This document shows, piece after piece, positions 27,041 through 35,665 of a stretch of 64,000 bases of DNA. The notes beneath the pieces were generated by a model. The model searched no databases. It saw only the letters and a list, made by a program, of their open reading frames with translations, and had not been told where the DNA came from. Origin of the DNA: Actinomycetaceae bacterium (lineage in GTDB: Bacteria; Actinomycetota; Actinomycetes; Actinomycetales; Actinomycetaceae). The DNA lies in the NCBI GenBank assembly GCA_030532405.1, contig JAUNLF010000005.1, forward strand, positions 124,001 through 188,000, written 5' to 3'. The position numbers and the translations under genes are program-made. The stretch's first letter is position 1. Each line of letters opens with the position of its first letter.

Positions 27041-28192
27041 TTACTGGTCTGCCTCGGGGGTTGTGGATTCGTTCTCTAAAGCTTCGGCGCGGGCCTTCTT
27101 GGCCGCCTCGCGAGCTTGCTCTTTTGCGGAGAGCCGGCGGACGGGCTCCTTTTGAATCGGGGCGAGGATTTCCGGTTCGGCCTCAAGGGAGGATCCGCCT
27201 GAAGTTTCGTCGAGTTCCGCGTCGTAGTCCGCGCGTGCGGGTGACGGAGCGGAAGGAGCGGACATTGCGGAGGGTGCTGACGCCGCGGACGGGGCAGATG
27301 CCGCGGAGGGTGCAGATTCGGCAGAACCCGCGGACAAACCGGAGTCCGCAGACGCGGCGGACACAGCAGATTCCGCCGGCTGATCACTGCCGGGCTTTGC
27401 GCCGACCTTCTTGATGATCACCGTGGAAGATGGCGGATTGATCTGTTCTTCGAGGGGGTCGGGCACGTCCTCATCGTCGATTAAATTGGGGTCAATCTGG
27501 CAGATTGATGCGTCGAGGTTAGCGTATTCGGCCTCGAGGTTTTGACGCGCGAATGATTCCCAGTTGGTTGCGCCCGGTGAAAAGTAGATCGAGGATCGCT
27601 TTAGGAGTGCCCTGATGTGGCGCCTGCGCGCACACAAATAGTGCAGGTCATCCAGCTGCGGGTATTCTTCGCGAAGTAGCTTGCGGTACTTGCGGTATTC
27701 CTGCGGGGAAGCGGCCAGGTCGTACATGGAGGCGTCAACCAGCGCGCTTGCGTCAACGTCGGCGGACGGGGCGATGCGCTTGGCGGCGTAGGCCAAAAGT
27801 TCGCCTAGACGATGCGTGGTTTCCTCATCAATTCCTAGAGACTCGAGGGACTGCGCGATTTCGGCGGGAGTTTCGCTTAGCTTGGATGCTTCGGAGTCGA
27901 GTCGAACGGACTCGGCGGGCATCACGGCCGCATACCACGCGGCGGCGCGAAGCAGGTCGGGGGTATGCGCAACGGCGGCAAGTTCATCGATTGCCGCAAT
28001 GACTCTAGCCAGGTGAGTCGCGTTACGATAATGCCTGTCGGGAGCGCACCAGTGCTCGAGCAGGGCGCGCCCCTCTTCACTGATCCGCTCGTTCGTCGCG
28101 TCCGAGCCGCAGCCGCGGATAGCGTCGACGAAGGTTTTCAAAAGCCAGGCAGGTACCTTCGGCTGGTCGGTAACTGCGTTATTTTCAGCCAC
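27041..28192 (-). CDS. COG4339-like HD-superfamily protein that appears to lack the HD doublet, with Ala/Ser-rich tail
   Basis: 383 residues from GTG. The first 200 residues resemble COG4339 predicted metal-dependent HD phosphohydrolases: LLEHWCAPDRHYRNATHL (compare EPHRHYHNLTHL) and the later LVDASMYDLAASPQEYRKYRKLLREEY. Where relatives have WFHDAVY, this protein reads WYAAVM, so the metal-binding His-Asp seems absent. After position about 265 comes a low-complexity segment of repeated SAxSAPSA units, then a charged, Glu/Arg/Ala-rich C-terminus (KEQAREAAKKARAEA) likely to be helical. The domain assignment is moderate. If correct, the protein is probably a non-catalytic or altered member. It is preceded by WXG100 and followed by the two-component genes on the same strand. 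Confidence 0.65.
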   Translation of the reverse strand: MAENNAVTDQPKVPAWLLKTFVDAIRGCGSDATNERISEEGRALLEHWCAPDRHYRNATHLARVIAAIDELAAVAHTPDLLRAAAWYAAVMPAESVRLDSEASKLSETPAEIAQSLESLGIDEETTHRLGELLAYAAKRIAPSADVDASALVDASMYDLAASPQEYRKYRKLLREEYPQLDDLHYLCARRRHIRALLKRSSIYFSPGATNWESFARQNLEAEYANLDASICQIDPNLIDDEDVPDPLEEQINPPSSTVIIKKVGAKPGSDQPAESAVSAASADSGLSAGSAESAPSAASAPSAASAPSAMSAPSAPSPARADYDAELDETSGGSSLEAEPEILAPIQKEPVRRLSAKEQAREAAKKARAEALENESTTPEADQ

Positions 28193-28272
28193 CGCTCTAT
28201 GCTAAGACCCGTTTGGCTAATAAGGCAAAGATTTTTCGTCCGTATCGGGTCACGTTCGTAGCTAAGTCAGCC

Positions 28273-29823
28273 TTATGCGGGCGTGTCGTTGTCGTTATTA
28301 TTCCGTGAGGGCGTGGCTTCGCCGGACTTGTGGCTAACATACTTGCCGTTTTCCTGGCTGACGGGCAGGGTCAGGCGCACGGTTAGGCCGCCGCCCGCGG
28401 TTTTGTCCAGCTGGGCGTGTCCGCCGTGGAGCGCGAGGATTGACGCGACGATCGCGAGGCCGAGTCCCGATCCGCCTGAGGCTCGCGAGCGGGAAACGTC
28501 GGTGCGGTAGAAGCGTGAGAATACTTTGTCGCGGTCTTCTTCTGAGATGCCGGGCCCGTGGTCTCGCATTTCGACGATGGCTTGGCATTCGAGTTGTCCA
28601 AGCGCGATCTCAACGGGTGTTCCCTTTGGCGTGTAGCGGTTTATGTTTCCGATCAAGTTGGTGAAAACCTGAGTGATCTGATCCTTGTCGGCCTCGATCA
28701 GAAGCTCATCGGGGGCGGCCTCGCCCTCATTCAATCCAACGACGCTGACGATACGAGACGCGTCAAGGGCCCGCATGTCGAACGACGAGTCGCGCGCGAC
28801 CTTCACAAGGTCAATCTGCTCGGGATCGATTTCGGGGGTTTCGTCCAGGCGGGCGAGGGTGAGGAGGTCCTCAACCAGGTTGCCCATGCGGGTGGATTCG
28901 TTCTCGATGCGTTTCATGACTTCGGGCACGCGGTCGGCGGGGACTCCACCCATGCGGTACAACTCGCCGTAGCCGCGAAGCGCTGAAAGGGGAGTGCGCA
29001 GTTCGTGTGACGCGTCAGAAACGAAGCGGCGCATGCGCTGTTCGGAACGGTCACGCTCAGAGAACGAATGCTCAATCTGGGCGAGCATCTGGTTCAAACT
29101 CTTAGCCAGCGATCCCACTTCGGTGCCGGATGGTTGCGATTCAATACGCTGCGTCAAGTCGCCGGCCGCGATCTTGCCGGCCACGTTTTCGATTCTGCGA
29201 AGCGGCCCGAGGGCGTGGCGGATCAGGTAGTACGACGCCGTTCCACCAACCACGACGATTACTAGGCCGAGCAGGGTGAAGTATCGTGCCGTGTTCTTAA
29301 CGGCTTCCGCTGTACCCGACAGTGGCATTGCAACAGTTACGACGCCGTAGGGTTTTTCGTTGACAGCAATCGGAACGGCAACGGCCCGCCAGTAGGAGTT
29401 CTCTTTAGTTGAACTTACATTCACGGGCTTGGTGATCGAGTTGGGCGGGTTCACGCCGCCAACTTCTAGCAAAGTACCCGGGCGGGGAGTCCCGTACCGC
29501 AGGGCGGTTTCCTCGGTTATTGATGTTTGGTGGACGCCGTCCGCTGACGTGAACCGAATGTAGTAGTTGGACGGCACGTCGGCGGGCACGCTCGCAACAA
29601 TCGACCGCGCGGTGGCAACGGCAAGCTGTTTCGCGGTGCTTTCAAGCTCGCGATCCACCTGATACACCAGGTGGGCCTGCATGATGCCAACCATTGCGGC
29701 GCCGGCGATAGCGAACCCGACGGTCAAAATGGCAGTGAAAAGTACAACCATCCTCGCGCTGAGGCTGGTTGTGTGCCAGACCTGTCGGGCTGTGGTGCGC
29801 GCCGGCGTCTTCTTCCACGTCAT
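28273..29823 (-). CDS. Sensor histidine kinase
   Basis: 516 residues. An N-terminal span (25-48) is followed by an extracellular sensor of about 130 residues, a second span (about 181-201) and HAMP (about 200-255). The HisKA dimerisation domain has phospho-acceptor His273 (SDASHELRTPLSALRGY), and HATPase has the N-box QVFTNLIGNINRYTP, DHGPGI and GSGLGLAIV. It overlaps the response regulator by 4 bp (ATGA), so the two are translated together. It phosphorylates that regulator in response to an external signal that cannot be deduced. It resembles the MprB/TrcS/CseC class of actinobacterial kinases in layout. Confidence 0.93.
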   Translation of the reverse strand: MTWKKTPARTTARQVWHTTSLSARMVVLFTAILTVGFAIAGAAMVGIMQAHLVYQVDRELESTAKQLAVATARSIVASVPADVPSNYYIRFTSADGVHQTSITEETALRYGTPRPGTLLEVGGVNPPNSITKPVNVSSTKENSYWRAVAVPIAVNEKPYGVVTVAMPLSGTAEAVKNTARYFTLLGLVIVVVGGTASYYLIRHALGPLRRIENVAGKIAAGDLTQRIESQPSGTEVGSLAKSLNQMLAQIEHSFSERDRSEQRMRRFVSDASHELRTPLSALRGYGELYRMGGVPADRVPEVMKRIENESTRMGNLVEDLLTLARLDETPEIDPEQIDLVKVARDSSFDMRALDASRIVSVVGLNEGEAAPDELLIEADKDQITQVFTNLIGNINRYTPKGTPVEIALGQLECQAIVEMRDHGPGISEEDRDKVFSRFYRTDVSRSRASGGSGLGLAIVASILALHGGHAQLDKTAGGGLTVRLTLPVSQENGKYVSHKSGEATPSRNNNDNDTPA

Positions 29824-30551
29824 CGGTCGGAGTTTTCAGCCCTCAACATGTAGCCCACTCCGCGGCGCGTGTGGATCAAGTCGCCAGAGTTACCGGGAAC
29901 CGCGAGCTTTCGGCGCAGGTAAGAAATGTAGGACTCAACGATTGCGGCTTCGCCGTCCCAGTCGTATTCCCACACGTGGTCCAGGATCTGCATCTTTGAG
30001 ACGACGCGGCCCTCGTTGATCATGAGGTAGCGAAGTAGTTTGAACTCGGTTGGGGAGAGGTCGATTTCCTCTCCGGCACGCCGCACTTCGTGGGCGTCCT
30101 CATCCATTTCAAGATCGGCGATACGCAAGATTCCGTCATCGCCATCGGACGCCATTGTTCGGCGCAGGATCGCGCGGATACGGGCGACTACTTCTTCGAG
30201 TCCAAACGGCTTTGTCACGTAGTCGTCGCCGCCGACAGTGAGGCCTTGGATCTTGTCGCGCATGTCGTCGCGCGCAGTTAGAAAGAGGACGGGGATGCGC
30301 AGGCCGGCGTCGCGGATGCGGCGGGTGACGGTGAATCCGTCCATGTCTGGAAGCATGACGTCGAGGACAATCAGGTCCGGATGTTTGGTTGTGGCGAGGT
30401 GGAATGCGGACGCGCCGTCCTCGGCGGTCAACACGTCAAATCCGGCAAAACGCAGGGAAGAGGCAAGTAGGTCGCGGATGTTTGGCTCGTCGTCGACAAC
30501 TAGCAGCCGCGCCTCTGAAGTTGGTTGGTCAGTTTGGGGGTTCGGAGTCAT
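29820..30551 (-). CDS. OmpR-family response regulator
   Basis: 243 residues. The receiver domain (15-128) has the acidic pocket VVDDE, phospho-acceptor Asp64 in IVLDVMLPDMDG, LTARDD and the conserved Lys in YVTKPF. The C-terminal winged-helix DNA-binding domain (about 140-238) has LSPTEFKLLRYLMINEGRVVS and ends in THRRGVGYMLR. It pairs with the kinase gene that it overlaps. Its 5' region is shared with the divergent PH-domain genes, which could be targets. The regulon is unknown. A purine-rich AAGGGAG lies 12 nt upstream of the ATG, somewhat far for a ribosome site. Confidence 0.94.
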   Translation of the reverse strand: MTPNPQTDQPTSEARLLVVDDEPNIRDLLASSLRFAGFDVLTAEDGASAFHLATTKHPDLIVLDVMLPDMDGFTVTRRIRDAGLRIPVLFLTARDDMRDKIQGLTVGGDDYVTKPFGLEEVVARIRAILRRTMASDGDDGILRIADLEMDEDAHEVRRAGEEIDLSPTEFKLLRYLMINEGRVVSKMQILDHVWEYDWDGEAAIVESYISYLRRKLAVPGNSGDLIHTRRGVGYMLRAENSDR

Positions 30552-30848
30552 GGACTAATCACACACTCCCTTCCTGGGAGGTTTCTGAACGCATTGTTAA
30601 AACTTTCCTCCTCCAGATTCTACCGACAGGACCCGGCACGGGGCAGTGGATGGTGCGTGGTCTGCAGGAGGGGGGCGAATAGCCGAAGAAGTGCGGGCGG
30701 GCGAAGGGGTGAAGGGCAGTGGATGGGGCGCGGGCGGCGCCTGCGTGCCGGCATGGCCGGCAATATGCGGCATGCGGTGGATCGGGTACTGGCTTTTATG
30801 ACGTCAGGTCATATGTTTCAATTGAAGCGAACATATGAAAGGACGTTA
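30552..30848. other. Divergent promoter region with a short direct repeat
   Basis: A 297-bp G-rich gap between the response regulator (-) and PH-domain (+) genes. It holds a 13-bp direct repeat GGGCAGTGGATGG (30641-30653 and 30714-30726) and a small hairpin TGCCGGC-ATG-GCCGGCA (30746-30762). No credible gene is seen. Confidence 0.5.
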
Positions 30849-31457
30849 ATGAACGACCAGCAGCCTCGTTTAGACGCAGAAGTTCCATCGGAGATAAAAC
30901 CCGAGCAGGTTCCATCCGACCAGCAGACCCTAGCGGCACCGTTTAATCCCCCGCGAATGGGCGCGTCCCGCGGAGGCGTTGATCCTTTCACTCCCGAGGG
31001 CGTGAAGTATAACGGCGTTTCGCCCGCCCTCGTAAAAGTACGAGTGATTGCTCTGCTGATCAGCGGCACTATTCTCGCCCTCGGATTTGCTATTCCCGCG
31101 TTCTTGTTTACAAGCTGGCTTTGGATCCCAACCGCGCTAATAGTCGCGCTTTACGCGTGGCTACTGTGGCTTGTTCCCAGGCAGGTTCGCGCGATTGGAT
31201 ACGCGGAGGCCGAGTCGGATCTGCTTATTCGCAAGGGCATCATGTTTAAGAACCTGACGGTTGTGCCGTACGGTCGCATGCAGTACGTGGACGTGTCGGA
31301 GGGCCCGATTGCCCGCATGTTTGGCATCGCGTCCGTCCAGTTGCACACCGCGTCGGCGACAACTGACGCGTCGATTCCCGGCCTTCCGGCGGCGGAGGCA
31401 TCCCGGCTACGCACTCGCCTGGCGGAACGCGGCGAGGCAGAAATGGCTGGCCTCTAA
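30849..31457 (+). CDS. YdbS-like membrane protein with bacterial PH (bPH2) domain
   Basis: 202 residues from ATG 30849, which has AAAGGA upstream. A soluble N-terminus of about 60 residues precedes two close membrane spans (about 65-110) and a bPH2 (DUF304) domain with the hallmark IRKGIMFKNLTVVPYGRMQYVDVSEGP and a later QLHTAS. It forms a pair with the 601-residue protein 3 bp downstream, the same order as YdbS-YdbT in Bacillus. There the pair has been linked to bacteriocin or envelope stress tolerance. The function here is inferred from the family; it acts in the cytoplasmic membrane. Confidence 0.85.
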   Translation: MNDQQPRLDAEVPSEIKPEQVPSDQQTLAAPFNPPRMGASRGGVDPFTPEGVKYNGVSPALVKVRVIALLISGTILALGFAIPAFLFTSWLWIPTALIVALYAWLLWLVPRQVRAIGYAEAESDLLIRKGIMFKNLTVVPYGRMQYVDVSEGPIARMFGIASVQLHTASATTDASIPGLPAAEASRLRTRLAERGEAEMAGL

Positions 31458-31460
31458 CCG

Positions 31461-33266
31461 ATGCGACGTAACTCCACTTCAGATAAGGAATTAACTGCGG
31501 TCGCGTCCGGTGTTGACGAGTCGCAGTGGCGCAAACTTCACCCGATCACGCCGCTGGCTCGCACGTGGGCCGTGTTCGTGGCGATCATCGCGTTTTTGAC
31601 CTACCAAAACGCGCAGTTTTTGCAAGACATTGGTGAACTTGGCATTATCGAGACTTTCGGTCTTGAAAAGGTCCTGTTTGCCGTGGCGGGTTCGCTCGTG
31701 CTCTTGATCGTGGTGGCCGGACTGTATTCGTGGTTGGCGTGGCGACGCATGAGTTTTGCCGTCACCGACGAGGCCGTCTATTACCGCGAAGGTATCCTTA
31801 ACCGCGTGCAGCGTCACGCCCGCCTGACGCGCATTCAGGCTGTGAACATTAGCCACCCGCTGATTGGCCGCATTTTTGGTCTTGGAAACATTGACATTGA
31901 GGTCGCTGGCGGCGCGGACTCGAACTTCCGGTTTGGCCTGCTAAAGAGCGCTGAACTTGAAAGCCTCCGCCGCGAAATCATGATCAAGTCGGCGGGCGCT
32001 AAGCGCGGTGTTTCACCGGCAAAGGTCGAACAAGCCGTTGAGGGGTCTGCGGATTCGATTTCCGAGGGCGGGCTTGGACTCCCCGCGGGCGAGTCCGGCG
32101 CAACCGGGGGTGGCCCAGCCCACGCGGGATCCGGTGGCTTCGCAGCCACGGAGGACCTCGGCTACGACAATCGCGAGCAGCAAATCTTCAAGGTCCCACC
32201 GATGCGCCTGCTGGCGTCGATTTTGACGAATATCGGCGGAATGCTCGCCATTATGTTTGGCCTGGCTTTGGCCGGTTTCTCGCTGGTTATGATGATTGTT
32301 TTCCACGCGCCGTTAGCGACGCTCCTGCCGGCTTTGTTTGGTGGTTTGGCGGTATTTGGTTGGTCGTGGGGCCAGTTCTCCACAAACTTTAACTTCACCG
32401 CGTACGTCACTTCCGACGGTATTCGCGTCACCTCGGGCCTAACCTCCACGCGGGCGCAGACTATCGCGCCGCGCAAAATCCACGGCATAAGCGTAAAGCA
32501 GCCGTTCTTTTGGCGATACTTCGGCTGGTACAAAGTCACGATCCTGCAGGCCGGTTTCGCTGTTGAGGCAAAAGAAAAGATCGATCATTCCGTCCTCCTA
32601 CCCGTTGGAACACGCGACCAAATGTTGCAAGCACTGTGGATGGTGTATCCCGACCTTGGAACAAGCCGTCCCATTGACGTGATTAATTTTGGTATTGAGG
32701 GCGAGGGCGAAGGGCTTGGTTTCACGGCCAACCCGGAGCGTTCAAAGCTGTTTGACCCACTAGTTTGGCGCAGGCGTTCAATCGCCCTCACGGATGTTGC
32801 AATCCTCTTGCGCGACGGGCGGATCACGCGTTTGTTCACGGTTTTGCCGTACGGGCGCCTGCAGTCCACGCATATTTCGCAGGGGCCGTGGGATCGAAAG
32901 CGCGACCTGGTAACGCTCCGGTTCGACATGGTGCAAATATCTGAAGACTCCAGCATGGCGCACCTGGATGCTGCCACCGGCGTACAGATTTATGAGGAAA
33001 TCACGCGGCGTGCGTTGCTGAAGCGAGAGATGGAAAGTCCGCAGCAGTGGGCCGACCGCGCGTTTGAGGCCGCCGGCCGCGGCGCCGGAGAGCTGTTCCA
33101 CAGCGAGGTGCCCCAGGATGCTCCGATGACTGTTGCTGAGAGCGACGAATCGCCCGAGGCCGCGGCGATGGCGCAGGACTTCGCGAGCGGCGCAAAAGCG
33201 TCCGCAACCGCGCAGGACGATGCGGCGGGGCGCGACGCTTCGGATTTCGCGGAGGACTCTAAGTGA
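31461..33266 (+). CDS. YdbT-like membrane protein with repeated bPH2 domains
   Basis: 601 residues. Membrane-span pairs alternate with bPH2 domains: one at about 85-175 (AVTDEAVYYREGILNRVQRHARLTRIQAVN), one at about 310-400 (VTSDGIRVTSGLTSTRAQTIAPRKIHGISV) and one at about 430-520 (LRDGRITRLFTVLPYGRLQSTHISQGP). Between the first two is a Gly/Ala-rich linker. The C-terminal 70 residues are Ala/Ser/Asp-rich and probably disordered. Start ATG is 3 nt after the YdbS-like stop, so the two are co-translated partners. Its 3' end overlaps the DUF2520 gene by 4 bp (GTGA). Confidence 0.85.
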   Translation: MRRNSTSDKELTAVASGVDESQWRKLHPITPLARTWAVFVAIIAFLTYQNAQFLQDIGELGIIETFGLEKVLFAVAGSLVLLIVVAGLYSWLAWRRMSFAVTDEAVYYREGILNRVQRHARLTRIQAVNISHPLIGRIFGLGNIDIEVAGGADSNFRFGLLKSAELESLRREIMIKSAGAKRGVSPAKVEQAVEGSADSISEGGLGLPAGESGATGGGPAHAGSGGFAATEDLGYDNREQQIFKVPPMRLLASILTNIGGMLAIMFGLALAGFSLVMMIVFHAPLATLLPALFGGLAVFGWSWGQFSTNFNFTAYVTSDGIRVTSGLTSTRAQTIAPRKIHGISVKQPFFWRYFGWYKVTILQAGFAVEAKEKIDHSVLLPVGTRDQMLQALWMVYPDLGTSRPIDVINFGIEGEGEGLGFTANPERSKLFDPLVWRRRSIALTDVAILLRDGRITRLFTVLPYGRLQSTHISQGPWDRKRDLVTLRFDMVQISEDSSMAHLDAATGVQIYEEITRRALLKREMESPQQWADRAFEAAGRGAGELFHSEVPQDAPMTVAESDESPEAAAMAQDFASGAKASATAQDDAAGRDASDFAEDSK

Positions 33267-34135
33267 AACCGGCTCGCTTTCGCGTAGGGATCATCGGTGC
33301 GGGAAGGGTCGGCCCAATACTGGGCCGCGCCCTGCAACTGGTGGATCACGATGTTATTGGGATTACGCGCTCGCGGTCCGAGCAGCGCAACGACATGGCT
33401 GAAGCGATCCTGGGCGTGCCGTTTATCGACGCGGAACAGGCGTGCGATGCGGACCTGGTGTTGATTGCTGTTCCTGATGACCAGATCAAACCGCTGGTGG
33501 ATGGGCTCGCCAAACTTGGACGCTTCCGGCCCGGCCAAATCGTGATGCACACGTCCGGCGCTCACGGCATCGGCGTGCTTAGTTCCGCGCAGGCGGCCGG
33601 CGCTTTGCCGATCGCGCTGCATCCCGCGATGACTTTCACGGGTTACAGTGTTGACCTGCAAAGGTTGGAGTCCTGCCCCGCGGCAATCACTTCAACGCCG
33701 ATTGCAGAGCCCATCGCTACCGCGCTGGCATACGAGATGGGTATGGAACCCACGCTGGTCGCGGAAGAAAACAGGGTGCTTTACCATGCGGGCCTCGCGC
33801 ACGGCGCTAACCATCTGGTCACCCTGGTCAGCCAGGCCACGCAGATTCTGACGCAGGCGGGCATCGAGAATCCAAGCTCGTACATTCGCCCCCTGCTCAC
33901 CGCGGCGTTGGAACGCGCGCTCTCCGAGGGGCCCGCCGGTTTGACCGGCCCGGTTCGTCGCGCCGATACGGGAACTTTGCAGGGACACCAAAAAGCCCTG
34001 AAGCAAGCCGGCCTGGATGCCGTGGCAAACACGTACACCGACCTGGCGCACGCCACCGCCGAGATGGCAAACGAACAGCGAATCTTGACGGATGCGCAAC
34101 TAAGGGACGTGCTCTCCGCCCTCCTAATCGAATAA
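33263..34135 (+). CDS. Rossmann-fold DUF2520 protein
   Basis: 290 residues from GTG. The NAD(P)-binding Rossmann motif GIIGAGRVGPILGRAL (8-23) is followed by a DUF2520 helical C-terminus (LYHAGLAHGANHLVTL...). The overall layout is like ketopantoate or pyrroline-carboxylate reductases. In actinobacteria this gene commonly precedes panC, and a role in pantothenate synthesis has been suspected from that context, for example as a ketopantoate reductase-like step. That is inference. It overlaps the previous gene by 4 bp and lies 146 bp before panC. Confidence 0.85.
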   Translation: MKPARFRVGIIGAGRVGPILGRALQLVDHDVIGITRSRSEQRNDMAEAILGVPFIDAEQACDADLVLIAVPDDQIKPLVDGLAKLGRFRPGQIVMHTSGAHGIGVLSSAQAAGALPIALHPAMTFTGYSVDLQRLESCPAAITSTPIAEPIATALAYEMGMEPTLVAEENRVLYHAGLAHGANHLVTLVSQATQILTQAGIENPSSYIRPLLTAALERALSEGPAGLTGPVRRADTGTLQGHQKALKQAGLDAVANTYTDLAHATAEMANEQRILTDAQLRDVLSALLIE

Positions 34136-34281
34136 AAATTTATTCAACGAGGGCGCGGCGCTGCCAAAGTGGTGCGAAAGTGTTGCCTGCGCTACCTGGC
34201 AAGTGCCTTGTTGGCCACATCTGCCGCCTGTGATTAGCAAATGTTCACGGCCCGGCGCAAACTGTAAGGTGAGGAGGCACC

Positions 34282-35136
34282 GTGTCAAAACCTACTGTTG
34301 TAAGAACTCGCCAGGAGCTGAAAGGCGCGCTTCGCCAGCTGCCCGGTCGACTCGGCCTGGTCATGACGATGGGCGCGTTGCACGAAGGGCACCTGAGCTT
34401 GATCCGCGAATCGAAAAAGCACGCGGATTCAGTGATGGTGACCGTGTTTGTGAACCCGACGCAGTTCGCTCCCGGCGAGGACTTTGACGCCTACCCGCGC
34501 GACCTGGAAGCGGACCTCGAGGCCGTATCCCGCGTTGGTGCAGACCTGGTGTTCGCCCCGTCTGCGGAGGAGGTCTACCCTCACGGCGACGCGTCCGTCA
34601 CCATCGACCCGGGCCCGGTTGCGAAAGTTTTGGAGGGCGAAACCCGCCCCACCCACTTCGCCGGCGTGTGCCTAGTCGTGCACAAAATGTTCAACATCAC
34701 CGGCGCAGACGTTGCCGTGTTTGGCCAAAAGGACGCTCAACAGCTGGCGATCGTGCGTCAAATGGTGCGCGACCTTGACATGCCGATCGAGATCGTCAGC
34801 GCGCCCATCGTTCGCGCCGAGGACGGCCTCGCACTGTCTTCGCGCAACTCCTACCTTTCCGCCGACGAGCGCACGCGGGCCCTTTCGCTTTCCAAAGCGC
34901 TACGAGCCGGCAAGGACGCCGCATCCGCCGGCGCTACCAGCACCGAAATCAAAGAAGCAGCGAGCTCCGTCCTCACGGATGCAAATGTTCGAATCGATTA
35001 CGTCGAACTTGTCGACCCCGTTTCGTTTGAATCAATCGAATCAGGCGAGGGCGTGCTCGCAATCGCGGCGTACGTTGGCAGCACGCGTTTGATTGACAAC
35101 ACGATTTTGGAGGTGCGCGGTGCAGACGCAAAGTGA
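34282..35136 (+). CDS. panC: Pantothenate synthetase
   Basis: Joins pantoate and beta-alanine using ATP, the last step of vitamin B5 synthesis. 284 residues. Signatures: [14 protein letters not shown] (HIGH-like), [24 protein letters not shown] and the KMSKS-like [12 protein letters not shown] start with AGGAGG upstream. It overlaps panD by 17 bp. Aspartate decarboxylase next door supplies beta-alanine, so the pair makes a coherent module. Confidence 0.97.
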   Translation: MSKPTVVRTRQELKGALRQLPGRLGLVMTMGALHEGHLSLIRESKKHADSVMVTVFVNPTQFAPGEDFDAYPRDLEADLEAVSRVGADLVFAPSAEEVYPHGDASVTIDPGPVAKVLEGETRPTHFAGVCLVVHKMFNITGADVAVFGQKDAQQLAIVRQMVRDLDMPIEIVSAPIVRAEDGLALSSRNSYLSADERTRALSLSKALRAGKDAASAGATSTEIKEAASSVLTDANVRIDYVELVDPVSFESIESGEGVLAIAAYVGSTRLIDNTILEVRGADAK

Positions 35137-35587
35137 CTCGCGCCCGGAAATCTACCGGACCATGATGCGCGGCAAGATCCACCGCGCAACCGTGACGGGT
35201 GCAGACCTTAACTACGTCGGGTCGGTGACAATCGACCTAGACCTGCTTGACGCCGCCGACATTTTAGAGGGCGAACGCGTCGACATCGTGGACGTCACTA
35301 ACGGCGCGCGCCTTAGCACGTACACGATTGCGGGGGAGCGCGGCTCCGGCGTAGTCCAATTAAACGGCGCTGCGGCGCACCTGTTGAAACCCGGTGACAT
35401 TGTGATCATCATGTCGTACGCGCAGGTGCCCGAATCGCGCGTGCGTGACTTTGAAAGCCGCGTCATTTTGGTGGACCAGCACAACCGCGTACTGCACGAA
35501 GGGTCCGACCCCGGTGCCGTGCCCGCGGGCATGGAGAACGCCACCGGCGGGCCGGGCGAGTTGAAGTCCCCAAACCGCGCGGAATAG
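35120..35587 (+). CDS. panD: Aspartate 1-decarboxylase precursor
   Basis: Makes beta-alanine from aspartate with a pyruvoyl group formed by self-cleavage. GTG 35120, with GGAGG 6 nt upstream, gives 155 residues. The cleavage site is Gly34-Ser35 in [12 protein letters not shown]. Conserved later segments are [25 protein letters not shown] and VIIMSYAQ. About 14 residues precede the usual PanD start, an N-terminal extension that the ribosome site supports. The C-terminus extends with a Gly/Pro/Asn-rich tail. Confidence 0.95.
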   Translation: MQTQSDSRPEIYRTMMRGKIHRATVTGADLNYVGSVTIDLDLLDAADILEGERVDIVDVTNGARLSTYTIAGERGSGVVQLNGAAAHLLKPGDIVIIMSYAQVPESRVRDFESRVILVDQHNRVLHEGSDPGAVPAGMENATGGPGELKSPNRAE

Positions 35588-35653
35588 GCCGGGCCGAGCG
35601 GGTGTCATTAGTGAGATTCGACGCCCTATTTACCGGCTTTCGCGTTGCCGGGC

Positions 35654-35659
35654 TACGAT
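35654..35659 (+). promoter_or_regulatory. -10-like box of a probable leaderless lysS transcript
   Basis: TACGAT ends 6 nt before the GTG at 35666, with no clear Shine-Dalgarno. Confidence 0.45.
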
Positions 35660-35665
35660 AGGGGC

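Noticed and set aside
26663-28192. WXG100 plus HD-like protein as a type VII toxin-antitoxin pair
   Set aside because: The HD-like protein has no LXG or WXG N-terminus and no toxin motif. The two genes are merely neighbours.
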